Shown here: positions 39,992 to 48,896 of the stretch, one piece after another | How the letters are laid out: the number at the start of each line of letters is the position of its first letter | Numbering within the stretch: position 1 is the stretch's first letter | Origin: a virus | Strand: one strand, 5' to 3' | DNA: 52,248 bases | IMG/VR virus record: IMGVR_UViG_3300009420_001906 | Span: 1 to 52,248 of that record | The notes under the pieces: generated by a model | The model's database searches: none | Told to the model about the DNA's origin: nothing | The model's input: the letters and a program-made list of their open reading frames with translations, nothing else | Made by a program: the position numbers and the translations under genes

Positions 39992-41614
39992 TTAGAAAAC
40001 CTTGTCTCCTGTCTCCCAGTCAATTATTTCCATACCCCCTGGTACGTCTTCGTGGCCATCATCTATAAACCCTAATGGTAACATATCCTCTTCATGCTGT
40101 GCAGCACTCTGCCCTTGAATATGTTTACGTATATCAGTGCTTGTTATTTCCTTATAGTAGTCTTGTATACTTAACCATCCATAAAGAACTAAACACATAA
40201 CTAAATCATCATGCCCGCCATCTGCTTCCCATGATTCACCTTTTTGCGTAAAATGTGTTAACTCTTCTAGGATTTTAAAGTCAGAGATAATCAGCTGATC
40301 ACTCTCGATTAAAGTCTTAAGATTCAAACAACCGTTCCGCTTAACTTGCTTCGTTGTTCTAACACCAAAATACTGTCCACCTGCGCCAAACCCTGATGAA
40401 AGTACTTGCCCTGCTCTTCCTCTAGCAGCTGACATAAGAACGTTTTCTACTTCTAATTCATTGTGCAGACTCTCGACTACACTCATACCAATATCGTTTG
40501 ACTCTACTAATATATAGGCATTATTGTATTGCTTGGCCATCGATTGCAATACAACTGGATAATTCATTGGGCTTATTGTATTGTTCTGATACACACATAC
40601 TACTCTATGAGGTAATTCAGTAATATCTAATACTACACATGCCGAATAATCATTGTTAACCCCACGCGCCGTGTCAACTACCATCTGATAAAGATGATCT
40701 TTCTGAGCGCTTTCAAATACTCTTATACTTTCGTTTGTAAAGATTGGATTCTCATATACGAGCCGCTTTAATACTGACGGGCTTATTAATGTATTTGAGC
40801 TTCCTATGAATTCACATTCGAACTCAACTCTAAACTGATCAGCAGAAGTATTTCTGATGGTCATTTCTCTCCACTTCTCATCTCTTCCAGGAATGTCAGA
40901 CCAATGAACGTCTATTCTTTTATAGTCATTTAGTTCATTTTCACTATCATTCCATATCTTATAGAATAGATTCATTCCATTAGGTGTGGATGTTATTAAT
41001 ACTTTAGAAGTATTACCAGATGAAATCGTAGGATATACAGAAGCAAAAAACTCTTCCTGTATATGCATTGGAACGAATGCAAACTCGTCTAAGTAAATAA
41101 GGTTAAATGATCCACCTCTAATAGCTGATGCTGATGTAGATGCAGCTAATATCTTGGAACCATTTTCTAATTCTACGTTACCTTTGTTCCATTCTACTAC
41201 ACCTAGTTGTAACCATCTTGGTAAGTGTTCGTATGCTAAAGATATTCTTCCTAATATTTCTCTTGATTGTTGAGACTTATGAGCAAGAATAGCTAATGAA
41301 AACGATTCATGGAACATTATATACCATAATAGCACAGCTGCGACTGTTGTCGTCTTACCTGACTGTCTAGGCATCTTACATATTACAAATCTTTCTTCTG
41401 TAATAAGATCAACTATATCTTCTTGAAAATCATATAAGTCAAAAGGAATTAAGCCTTCATCTATATTGACAATCTGTATATAGTTATTAATAAAATAGAG
41501 CGGAGATTTACTACACTTAATAAATTCACTAACTTGCTCTGGAGAAAACTCCTGAGGAACATTGGCGCGTTTAAGGTTTGGATTTCCTAGGTAGTTCTCT
41601 CTAACTTGATTCAT
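39992..41614 (-). CDS. 17: gp17 terminase large subunit
   Basis: Packaging motor and headful nuclease, 540 residues (T4: 610). Walker A is CKMPRQSGKTTT near residue 80 and Walker B is LIYLDEFAFV. The coupling motif LITSTPNGM follows. The nuclease domain starts at VVDTARGVNNDYSA, and the end GGHDDLVMCLVLYGW holds the last metal Asp. It overlaps gp16 by 14 nt. Confidence 0.97.
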   Translation of the reverse strand: MNQVRENYLGNPNLKRANVPQEFSPEQVSEFIKCSKSPLYFINNYIQIVNIDEGLIPFDLYDFQEDIVDLITEERFVICKMPRQSGKTTTVAAVLLWYIMFHESFSLAILAHKSQQSREILGRISLAYEHLPRWLQLGVVEWNKGNVELENGSKILAASTSASAIRGGSFNLIYLDEFAFVPMHIQEEFFASVYPTISSGNTSKVLITSTPNGMNLFYKIWNDSENELNDYKRIDVHWSDIPGRDEKWREMTIRNTSADQFRVEFECEFIGSSNTLISPSVLKRLVYENPIFTNESIRVFESAQKDHLYQMVVDTARGVNNDYSACVVLDITELPHRVVCVYQNNTISPMNYPVVLQSMAKQYNNAYILVESNDIGMSVVESLHNELEVENVLMSAARGRAGQVLSSGFGAGGQYFGVRTTKQVKRNGCLNLKTLIESDQLIISDFKILEELTHFTQKGESWEADGGHDDLVMCLVLYGWLSIQDYYKEITSTDIRKHIQGQSAAQHEEDMLPLGFIDDGHEDVPGGMEIIDWETGDKVF

Positions 41615-41999
41615 CTAATTCTTTTTTTATAAGCTTTTGAAGATCGCCGGTACTTCCGACGAACAGATTATTATTAACTGTATTAGGGTTCTTAACTGCT
41701 TCCCCTGTTATGTCTTGTTTCTTTTTAGTTAAATCCATTAGCGCTATGTTTGCGTCAGATAATGTTCTGACTAGTGTAGCCACTACTTCGTAAGCTCTCG
41801 GGTGCTGTCCTTGCTGTGCTACTTGTAGTAGATCAGTCAAAGCATTGGACCCATTCTCAATCACTTGGTAGAGGTTGCCTCTAGCATATTCAAAATCATT
41901 GTCTATTTTAGAATCTTTAACAAGCTGATTGGCTTGTTTTATATCTTTCTTGATTGGTTCTAATTCTAAAAATTCACCAATTGCATCATTATTATCCAT
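41601..41999 (-). CDS. 16: gp16 terminase small subunit
   Basis: Regulates gp17 ATPase and recognises the DNA to be packaged. The 132-residue protein (T4: 164) is all helical, with YARGNLYQVIENGSNALTDLL and PRAYEVVATLVRTLSDAN as family blocks. It overlaps gp15 by 8 nt and gp17 by 14 nt. Confidence 0.9.
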   Translation of the reverse strand: MDNNDAIGEFLELEPIKKDIKQANQLVKDSKIDNDFEYARGNLYQVIENGSNALTDLLQVAQQGQHPRAYEVVATLVRTLSDANIALMDLTKKKQDITGEAVKNPNTVNNNLFVGSTGDLQKLIKKELDESS

Positions 42000-42822
42000 T
42001 AAAAGTCTTCTCAGTTATATAACCAAAGCTATCATTAGCGTTAATACTATTAGTATTTATACTTACGCTAGAATTAGATGTTGCAACACCGTTAGCATCT
42101 AAACCTGGTTTAACAACAACCTTACTGGCTACAGATGTAGCGTCCAGTTTAAAGACGCCTGTTGCACCTGGGTCAACATGGAACTGAGTATTAGCTGATC
42201 TGATAAGACCTTTCTGATCTTTAACATTTCCAAATACAAAACCTTTTACTACAAAATCTAAAGTATGTATTAATACTCTTCTTGTTGTATAGTCTGCTTC
42301 ATATGAATCTTCTGTATTTAATCCTTGGAATATAACTGGGACATCAAGAACAAAATCCATATTGTCTATAAGCTTTAGTGTTGCTGTAAATTCAGGAGTA
42401 AAGAATGGTAGTATCTGTTCTAGTATTCTTACTCCATCTTCAGCATTCTTAACCATAATAGCTAACTGAAAACCTATATCAAATGGTGTTGGTGTATATG
42501 TAGATAACAGATTATTTGTATCGTCTGTCTTAGCTTGATAGATTTTTTTAGTTGGTGACAGTCTTCTTTCAGCATCGTATTGGAATGCTGTCATCTCAAA
42601 TGACATACGAGGTAACTGCAATGCCACCTTTCTGTCGAGATTAGCGTCCACATCAAGCCTTTCTATAAACTTCTGCCTAGGACCGTAGGAGATAGGGACT
42701 CTCAAGGTCTGCTGCACTGTTCCAGCACTGTCCACTCGATCTATCTCTAAGTCATTAAATAAAGTCCCGAAGTATATAACATACTTCCTAATGACTCCAT
42801 TATAGAATTTTTGGCCGAACAT
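41992..42822 (-). CDS. 15: gp15 tail terminator / sheath stabiliser
   Basis: Hexamer that caps the tail and joins it to the neck. The 276-residue length fits T4 gp15 (272). The start MFGQKFYNGVIRKYVIYFG parallels the T4 protein. RVPISYGPRQKFIERL, ILEQILPFFTPEFTATL and GLIRSANTQFHVDPG are conserved blocks. The start shares one base with the gp14 stop (TAATG). Confidence 0.93.
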   Translation of the reverse strand: MFGQKFYNGVIRKYVIYFGTLFNDLEIDRVDSAGTVQQTLRVPISYGPRQKFIERLDVDANLDRKVALQLPRMSFEMTAFQYDAERRLSPTKKIYQAKTDDTNNLLSTYTPTPFDIGFQLAIMVKNAEDGVRILEQILPFFTPEFTATLKLIDNMDFVLDVPVIFQGLNTEDSYEADYTTRRVLIHTLDFVVKGFVFGNVKDQKGLIRSANTQFHVDPGATGVFKLDATSVASKVVVKPGLDANGVATSNSSVSINTNSINANDSFGYITEKTFNG

Positions 42823-43574
42823 TATAGTACTCCTTCACTGAATGGATTAATATCACTAAAGTCAATAAAGCCATCTGCTGTATCCTCAAACATGGTTGAG
42901 TCATCATCTTTATCGACTAGTCTCTTATCGTAGTTATCGTTTATAAACGACACTCCATTCTCTGCTGTTACTATGACTCCAGCCTCTGTTGTAATAGTAG
43001 TAGCGTCTAATTGATAGTCTTGTGAATTATCAACTTCAATATTATCAATTAATGCGACACCTGTATCAAGCCTTTCTTCTGAGTAGTTAAATCTCTCTAA
43101 TGTAATGTCGTATGTTTGTAGGTCGCCCATTTGATAGAACACTGCATCATGATTAACAAATTTAATCTCGAACAATGCTCCTGTCGCTGTAGGAAGAGAT
43201 CCTTTGACCCAAGGTAAAAATATTAAATCACCTTCTCTTGGTCTTGTTATTTCTGGCTCAAACTCTTCTATTTCTTCTTGGAACTTTCTTCTTGCAACTG
43301 TGAGTACCATTTGGTCTTGGATTTGTAAACCAAATCTAGACATGAACTCACCTTCGCCTTCAAACCCTTCAACTGATTTAATATACATCTCAATTGGATA
43401 AGTAGTTTCGAATTTAGAAAGAGGGGCTTCAGAATATAACTGATCAGTCTCAACTCTGTTTCTTGGAAGGTACAGAGTCTCCTGCCCGTAGATAGAAATA
43501 GATTCTATTACGAGATCTTCTATTAAGCGAGCTTCTCCGCTAGCTTCGTAATTCTGAAAGAAAGTGCTTCGCAT
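42822..43574 (-). CDS. 14: gp14 neck protein
   Basis: Forms the neck ring with gp13. The 250-residue protein (T4: 256) starts MRSTFFQNYEASGEARLIED and has ETLYLPRNRVETDQLY and FEGEGEFMSRFGLQIQDQMV, which are family blocks. The C-terminus is acidic and aromatic. Confidence 0.93.
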   Translation of the reverse strand: MRSTFFQNYEASGEARLIEDLVIESISIYGQETLYLPRNRVETDQLYSEAPLSKFETTYPIEMYIKSVEGFEGEGEFMSRFGLQIQDQMVLTVARRKFQEEIEEFEPEITRPREGDLIFLPWVKGSLPTATGALFEIKFVNHDAVFYQMGDLQTYDITLERFNYSEERLDTGVALIDNIEVDNSQDYQLDATTITTEAGVIVTAENGVSFINDNYDKRLVDKDDDSTMFEDTADGFIDFSDINPFSEGVL

Positions 43575-43580
43575 TAAACA

Positions 43581-44327
43581 TTATCCGATCATATCAGATA
43601 CTGGAAGACTGTAACTTGAAATCATCTCTTGTTCTAACTGATTGATCTCTCGCTCTGCATCATCCATTATCTTGGTTCCATTAAATTGTACGCCGCCAGG
43701 TAATTGCATTCCTTCAAATTTCGTTAAGTTTGATCCCCATTGATATTTGATTTTTGCTGATGCATAGCTTAGCAACCATCTATCTTTATAGACATTAGTA
43801 AATGTTTCTGGGTCTACTATCTGGTATGCTTCTGCTATGATCTTTTCACCCACCTGCACCTTTTCCCAATCCATGTCTACGTATAGTCTATTAACATGTC
43901 TGTTATATCTGATTGGCTGTCTGCCGACTAATAGCTCTTCAATAAATTGAATGTGTTGCATATTAGTATAGTATGTTACTAGGGATTGATTGAAAGAAGT
44001 TAGATCGTACAAATCATTCAAAGCAATTTGATATCTAATATTGAATAGATTATTTGTTGATAGTGAATCACCAATATCAAAAATTCTAACAACTCCAATA
44101 ATATTTTCTGGAACTGTCAGGTATCTATTTGTAATGTCAGAGGCGCCCACTGTCCATTTATAGTAGTCTTTTACGACACCGTCAAAATGATAATCCCAAT
44201 AAAATTGTAATGCTTCGTCGATTCTATCTTCGACCTGCATGTCCTCAACATTAATTTCGATTACAGGGTAACCTAATTTTCTTAAGCAGTATTATTTAAA
44301 TGCTACTCTACTTGCTGGAAGGGCCAT
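43581..44327 (-). CDS. 13: gp13 neck protein, interrupted by an in-frame TAA
   Basis: Neck protein that joins head and tail; essential in T4. The gene most likely starts at the ATG at 44327, right after GGGGG and the stop of the fibre gene: MALPASRVAFK, then TAA (44294-44292), then YCLRKLGYPVIEINVEDMQ and the remaining protein in the same frame. The YCLRKLG-PVIEINV block is the conserved gp13 N-terminus, so it is real coding sequence. A single base change in a Glu, Lys or Gln codon would make the TAA. The next in-frame ATG (44240) removes this block, and its GAGG sits only 2 nt upstream. Apart from the stop, the 248-codon frame is intact. Confidence 0.85.
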
Positions 44328-44330
44328 ATA

Positions 44331-47072
44331 TTACCCCCATACCACACTTCCGGCGGCATTATAGATCTTTAATGTTCTATTAGAACCGTCCAGTAATGTT
44401 GTTACCTTTGTATTGGCTGATATAGTCGCGTCAGCAAATGTGACTGCGGATGTTGTTGCAACTGCTTGTCCGATATGAACACCTGTTGAATTAGCCACTA
44501 CTCCTGTGCCGCCTGTTACTGCTAATGATCTAGAAGCAGCTATTGTGCCACCACCAGTTAGACCAGCGCCGGCTGAGATTGATACACTAGTATGATCAAT
44601 ATGTTCGTTAGCTACAAAGCCACTTAAGCTATCATGGACAATTTCTGAATCTTTACTAAATACACCAGTACTGTTAGCTGTGATACCAGTGTTTGCTAAA
44701 ACTGCTGTTGCAATTGCGTTAACACTTATTCCGTTTCCGGCTCCGACTGTTAATGTTCTAGTAGCAGCTATTGTACCGCCGCCTGTTAAACCACTACCAG
44801 CTGTAATTGTAACACCAGTATGATCTATATTTTCATTAGCGTCATAACCAGATAATGCTGTCATCACGATTTGTGAATCGTTTGTAAATAGTCCAGTAGA
44901 GTTAGCTGTAAGTCCTGTTTGTGCGTCTACTGCTACGTCATCTGCGTTTGCGGTTATTCCGTTTCCACCTATAACATTTAATGTTCTAGAAGCAGCTATT
45001 GTACCGCCGCCTGTTAAACCAGTACCAGCTATTGTACTTACTGCTGAGTGATCAATATGTTCGTTAGCTACAAATCCGCTTGTGCTATCATGAGCTACTT
45101 CTGATGAGTTTACAAATACACCAGTTGAATTAGATACGATACCTGTATTAGCTAATACTGCTATTGAAGGATCTGATCCTTCTCCTGGAGTATGTGTTAC
45201 TGCTATACCTACGCCTGCTGTTACACCATCAACATAGTTACCAGATGTGTCTGTTCCTAGAGCAATATCGGTTGCTTTTGTATGGAAAACGTATTCTGTT
45301 CCACCAGTTAATTTATGAGTCCATCTATCATTTGACTCATCCCAGTATATGGTTGCATTAGCTGCACTACCACGATTAACTTCAATACCTGCATCCAATG
45401 AAGGAGCAACTCCTGAGCCTAATCCAGATACAACTGTTATAATAGCATCGTTAACTGCTAAGTCAGTTGTGTTTAATTGTGTTTTTGTTCCTGATACTGT
45501 TAAGTTACCAGAGATAACCAAGTCAGCAAATGTAGGAGTATCTCCTGTACCAACTGCTTGTCCGATATGAACACCTGTTGAATTGGATACTACACCAGTG
45601 CCGCCAACTACATGAGCTCCTGTTGAATTAACACTAACACCATTACCTGCTGTAACTGATACAGCTGTACTGTTAGTTGTTATACCATCACCGGCTCCGA
45701 CTGTTAATGTTCTAGTAGCAGCTATTGTGCCACCACCAGTAAGACCGGCGCCTGCTGTCACAGTAACACCAGTATGATCTATATTTTCATTAGCGTCATA
45801 ACCAGACAATGCTGTCATAACGATTTGTGAATCGTTTGTAAATAATCCAGTAGAGTTAGCTGTAAGACCGGTAGATGCATCAACGTGAGTACCAGTTGAA
45901 TTGGCTGTTATACCATCACCTGGAATTACTGCTACGTCATCTGCGTTTACTACAGTACCAACACCAGCGCCTATGGCTAGTGTTCTAGTAGCAGCTATTG
46001 TACCACCACCTGTTAAACCACCACCAGCAGTTATTGTAACTGCTGAGTGATCAATATGTTCGTTCGCTACGTATCCACTCAGGTTATGAAGATCAATGTT
46101 GCCTTCATCAGCATATACACCTGTTGCGTTAGATACAATACCTGTTGCGCCTACAACGTGTGTGCCAGTTGAATTGGATGCTACACCGTCGCCTGCACTA
46201 ACAGTTATTGTTCTAGTAGCTGCAATTGTGCCGCCTCCAGATAACCCATTACCTGCTGTAACTGATACAGCTGAGTGATCAATATGTTCGTTAGCTACAA
46301 ATCCAGCTAGAGTGTCATGATCAATTGAAGCTGAATTAATCCATACACCAGTTGTGTTGGATATTAATTGTGAGTTGCCTGCTGCAAAAGAAAGCTCAAC
46401 GTTAGCATTAATCGCTGAATTACCTGATAAACCATTACCACCTTTAATATAGATAGTGCTATGATCGATTACTTTGTTAGCTCCGTAATCAGCTAGTCCT
46501 GTAATTGTTAATGCAGCGTTGTTAACAAAAACACCTGTTGAGTTAGTAATAATTGCGTCACCAGCTACAACATTAATTGTTCTAGTTGCTGCTATTGTAC
46601 CACCACCTGATAGACCAGAGCCTGCTGTTACACTCACGGTTGAGTGATCAATGTGCTCGTTAGCTACAAAGTTTGTAAGCGCGTCATGGTCAATACTTGA
46701 TTCTGATACTGATGCAAATCCAGTTGAGTTAACTGCAAGTAGGTCACCTACTTTAATAAACCCTGAAGATGTTGTATTGGCTGTTGGAAGTGTTTGTGCA
46801 AATGCAGTGCCGGTACCAGTAGTAAGAATAAAGGTTGAGTTGCTTGCTGTGTATGTATAATCAGATATTGAACTAATAGCTGCTGACTGAACGTTAGTTA
46901 CTATACCTCTGGTATTAACTGTAATAACAGGCACATATGTTGTGTTACCTGTTGTACCAGCCGATGCACCTGATACGCCAAAAGCGGTAGTATTGACAGC
47001 ACCGGAAGAGGATACAACCTCTACGCCGCCGACTTCTAAACCGTTCTTAACTCTAAAATTTTGATTTGCCAT
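44331..47072 (-). CDS. Repeat-rich tail-fibre-like structural protein
   Basis: A 913-residue beta-rich protein. The core repeat (VANEHIDHSAVSVTAG followed by GLSGGGTIAATRT) appears about eight times with varying linkers of type ITANSTGVF. A non-repeat domain near residues 510-610 (NLTVSGTKTQLNTTDLAV ... YWDESNDRWTHKL) resembles a domain in the protein at 48897. The start MANQNFRVKNGLEVGG is typical of marine phage virion fibres. Low-charge, Gly/Thr/Asn-rich composition suggests a trimeric fibre or surface protein. It is probably late-expressed from the upstream CATAAATA box. Confidence 0.75.
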   Translation of the reverse strand: MANQNFRVKNGLEVGGVEVVSSSGAVNTTAFGVSGASAGTTGNTTYVPVITVNTRGIVTNVQSAAISSISDYTYTASNSTFILTTGTGTAFAQTLPTANTTSSGFIKVGDLLAVNSTGFASVSESSIDHDALTNFVANEHIDHSTVSVTAGSGLSGGGTIAATRTINVVAGDAIITNSTGVFVNNAALTITGLADYGANKVIDHSTIYIKGGNGLSGNSAINANVELSFAAGNSQLISNTTGVWINSASIDHDTLAGFVANEHIDHSAVSVTAGNGLSGGGTIAATRTITVSAGDGVASNSTGTHVVGATGIVSNATGVYADEGNIDLHNLSGYVANEHIDHSAVTITAGGGLTGGGTIAATRTLAIGAGVGTVVNADDVAVIPGDGITANSTGTHVDASTGLTANSTGLFTNDSQIVMTALSGYDANENIDHTGVTVTAGAGLTGGGTIAATRTLTVGAGDGITTNSTAVSVTAGNGVSVNSTGAHVVGGTGVVSNSTGVHIGQAVGTGDTPTFADLVISGNLTVSGTKTQLNTTDLAVNDAIITVVSGLGSGVAPSLDAGIEVNRGSAANATIYWDESNDRWTHKLTGGTEYVFHTKATDIALGTDTSGNYVDGVTAGVGIAVTHTPGEGSDPSIAVLANTGIVSNSTGVFVNSSEVAHDSTSGFVANEHIDHSAVSTIAGTGLTGGGTIAASRTLNVIGGNGITANADDVAVDAQTGLTANSTGLFTNDSQIVMTALSGYDANENIDHTGVTITAGSGLTGGGTIAATRTLTVGAGNGISVNAIATAVLANTGITANSTGVFSKDSEIVHDSLSGFVANEHIDHTSVSISAGAGLTGGGTIAASRSLAVTGGTGVVANSTGVHIGQAVATTSAVTFADATISANTKVTTLLDGSNRTLKIYNAAGSVVWG
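44811..45866. repeat. Near-identical 102-bp direct repeat in the fibre gene
   Basis: Positions 44811-44912 and 45765-45866 match over 102 bp with three differences that I can see. The offset is 954 bp, exactly 318 codons, so the frame is kept. The encoded stretch (LTANSTGLFTNDSQIVMTAL and following) is the same in both copies. Shorter, more diverged copies of the GGTIAATRT segment occur between and around them. Confidence 0.88.
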
Positions 47073-47091
47073 TTTTGTTGTCCCTATCCTT

Positions 47092-47099
47092 TATTTATG
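47092..47099 (-). promoter_or_regulatory. Late promoter box CATAAATA for the repeat-rich fibre gene
   Basis: A one-mismatch late box on the minus strand overlapping the stop of the 136-residue gene, 20 nt before the fibre start, with AGGG between them. Confidence 0.55.
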
Positions 47100-47505
47100 C
47101 ATCTACAAATTCAACTTGGAATTTAAATGTAGTGTTTGTTGCTACTGGTGTGGCTAATAGCTGAATGGTACTTCCACTCACATTACCTGCATACGTAGCT
47201 ATGACAGCATCGCTCATTACATCTGCGTATTGAGTATCAAATGCTGTTGTGCTGTCATGGTTTATTAATATAACAGTTGTGTGAAACTCACCACCCTGAC
47301 TAGCAGTAATTATATACTGCGCTGCGCTGTAATCAGCCTTTACAAACGAGTCAATTTCTTGCTGACTAGTTGTTGTAGTGACCTTAGTCTTTCTTACTTT
47401 ACCTTCTGATTTAATTGACTTTGTTGTTTCAAGTGTATCATTTGTCGCATTGTAATTTAAATGCCTGATCAACTCTGCCATGTTAAATGCTTTTGTCTTA
47501 GCCAT
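47095..47505 (-). CDS. Structural protein with shared C-terminal fibre domain
   Basis: A 136-residue protein. Its last 85 residues (IDSFVKADYSAAQYIITASQ ... NTTFKFQVEFV) match, strand by strand, the C-terminal domain of the preceding gene at 47508 (IDTFNKATFRTAKYFIQANT ... GTTFKMKRIGI). The N-terminal part is polar. It lies 2 nt after that gene's stop. A stand-alone copy of the terminal domain suggests a cap or adaptor of the same fibre. Not otherwise recognised. Confidence 0.65.
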   Translation of the reverse strand: MAKTKAFNMAELIRHLNYNATNDTLETTKSIKSEGKVRKTKVTTTTSQQEIDSFVKADYSAAQYIITASQGGEFHTTVILINHDSTTAFDTQYADVMSDAVIATYAGNVSGSTIQLLATPVATNTTFKFQVEFVDA

Positions 47506-47507
47506 GT

Positions 47508-48638
47508 TTAAACCTTAATTCCTATTCGTTTCATTTTAAATGTTGTCCCGCTTCTCGTAGGTGTTACTCTCAGCCTACAATTCACTCCAGAAATATCAGC
47601 ACTCACGGCGTATAAAACACCATTTGAGCTTATCATTCCATACTCTGAAGTAAAGGCGTTAGTTCCGTCATGAACTACCAATGCCTCACTTGACGTAAAT
47701 GAATCTGACGTGTTCGCTTGTATAAAGTATTTAGCAGTCCTAAAGGTTGCCTTGTTGAATGTATCTATTGTTAACAAGGATGTGTCTGCGGATGCATACC
47801 CTGTAGCTTCTAATAAATCTTTTGTTGCTCCGCCAAATGCTAGTACTTGCAATATATCGCCTGATACAGCATTAGCTGTTAATACGCAATGTGTTGAGTT
47901 AGCTGCAGCATAGTCATCTGTTGTTACTAGTTTAACACCATTTAAGAAAACAAGCTCTCCGCCTGCAATATAGTTTAATACAGTACCATTATCGTCTGCA
48001 CCAGAAAAGGATGTTGTGTTAGATGCTACTGTATATTCAAATTCTTTATAATTAGTGTTACCTACTATTCTCTGTATTTCTAATGTGTCACCAGATACAG
48101 CATTAGCTGCTAAAGTAATACAAGTTGTATTCGTAGCAGCATAGTCATCATCTGCTAATAGTTTAATACCATTTAAATATAAGTCCTCTTGTCCAGAGAC
48201 ATAGTCTAATATATTACCATTCTCATCTACGCCTTGGAAAACAGTCTGATTAGATGCAGGCTCATATTTAAATGTTGTAATAGTTATACCAGGACCGCCG
48301 CCTGCTGCGCCGTCTCCTGATGATCCATCTTCCCATGTAACAGCGCCTGAACCATCAGTTGTTAATACCTGATTGGCAGTTCCGTCTGTTCTTGGGATTG
48401 TAAAGGCACCTATTGTTAACGCTGAGTTAACTCTGGCGGTTGTTGCATTGATGAATAGGTTGTTTGCACCTACTGACGTAGCTGAAGTATTGGCACCTAT
48501 CTCAAAGATTATAGTTCCGTTAGAACCATACATCCTTCCATCAGGTAAATTGAGCGCTAGCTCACCTGTTTGTAATTGAGATGTGTTTGGAGCGTTACCT
48601 GTACTCGAGGTACGCTTGACTAAAAATTTTGCTGCCAT
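47508..48638 (-). CDS. Tail-fibre-like structural protein with duplicated domain
   Basis: A 376-residue protein. The start AAKFLVKRTSSTGNAPNTSQ then LQTGELALNLPDGRMYGSNG is the fibre attachment motif seen in many phages. Residues about 120-190 and 195-265 are two copies of one domain (YLNGIKLLADDDYAATNTTC and FLNGVKLVTTDDYAAANSTH). The C-terminal 85 residues are the domain shared with the 136-residue gene. A palindrome overlaps its ribosome site. Confidence 0.7.
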   Translation of the reverse strand: MAAKFLVKRTSSTGNAPNTSQLQTGELALNLPDGRMYGSNGTIIFEIGANTSATSVGANNLFINATTARVNSALTIGAFTIPRTDGTANQVLTTDGSGAVTWEDGSSGDGAAGGGPGITITTFKYEPASNQTVFQGVDENGNILDYVSGQEDLYLNGIKLLADDDYAATNTTCITLAANAVSGDTLEIQRIVGNTNYKEFEYTVASNTTSFSGADDNGTVLNYIAGGELVFLNGVKLVTTDDYAAANSTHCVLTANAVSGDILQVLAFGGATKDLLEATGYASADTSLLTIDTFNKATFRTAKYFIQANTSDSFTSSEALVVHDGTNAFTSEYGMISSNGVLYAVSADISGVNCRLRVTPTRSGTTFKMKRIGIKV

Positions 48639-48649
48639 TTTGGCTAGTT

Positions 48650-48665
48650 CCTCTTATATAAGAGG
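48650..48665 (-). promoter_or_regulatory. 16-bp perfect palindrome over a ribosome-binding site
   Basis: CCTCTTATATAAGAGG is its own reverse complement. In minus-strand RNA it folds as a 6-bp stem with an AUAU loop. Its 3' arm contains AAGAGG, part of the AGAGGA ribosome site located 10 nt before the ATG at 48638. It may limit translation of that gene or be a protein site. Confidence 0.55.
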
Positions 48666-48689
48666 TTCGGGATCACGTTTCCCCTTCAC

Positions 48690-48872
48690 CTACTTCTTTT
48701 TTACGTCTGTATTTACAGTCGGTTGAGCTTCTATAAGCTCATTTATCTTATCATTTGCTAATTGTAACTGAGCTTTAAGACTTAAACATTCTAATGTCTT
48801 AGTACTAAGCTCAGAGTTCAATTGAGCAATATAATAAGTCACGTATTGATCTTGATTCTTCCGATCTACCAT
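48690..48872 (-). CDS. Small coiled-coil protein
   Basis: A 60-residue helical protein (MVDRKNQDQYVTYYIAQLNS...) with a heptad-like centre (LSLKAQLQLANDKINELI) and a Lys-rich end. It lies between two fibre genes, with 24 nt to the upstream gene. A second small helical gene occupies the same kind of place at 50128, so both may be fibre chaperones or connectors; this is inference from position. Confidence 0.6.
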   Translation of the reverse strand: MVDRKNQDQYVTYYIAQLNSELSTKTLECLSLKAQLQLANDKINELIEAQPTVNTDVKKK

Positions 48873-48896
48873 AATATAATCACCATTTATTATTCT

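Noticed and set aside
44238-44240. ATG at 44240 as the true start of gp13
   Set aside because: It removes the conserved YCLRKLG-PVIEINV block, and the nearest purine-rich ribosome motif is only 2 nt away. ATG 44327 has a better site, at the cost of an in-frame TAA that I report instead.
44331-47072. CRISPR-like array from the regular repeats
   Set aside because: Repeats are in frame, diverged, of uneven length and encode protein; no constant spacer pattern.
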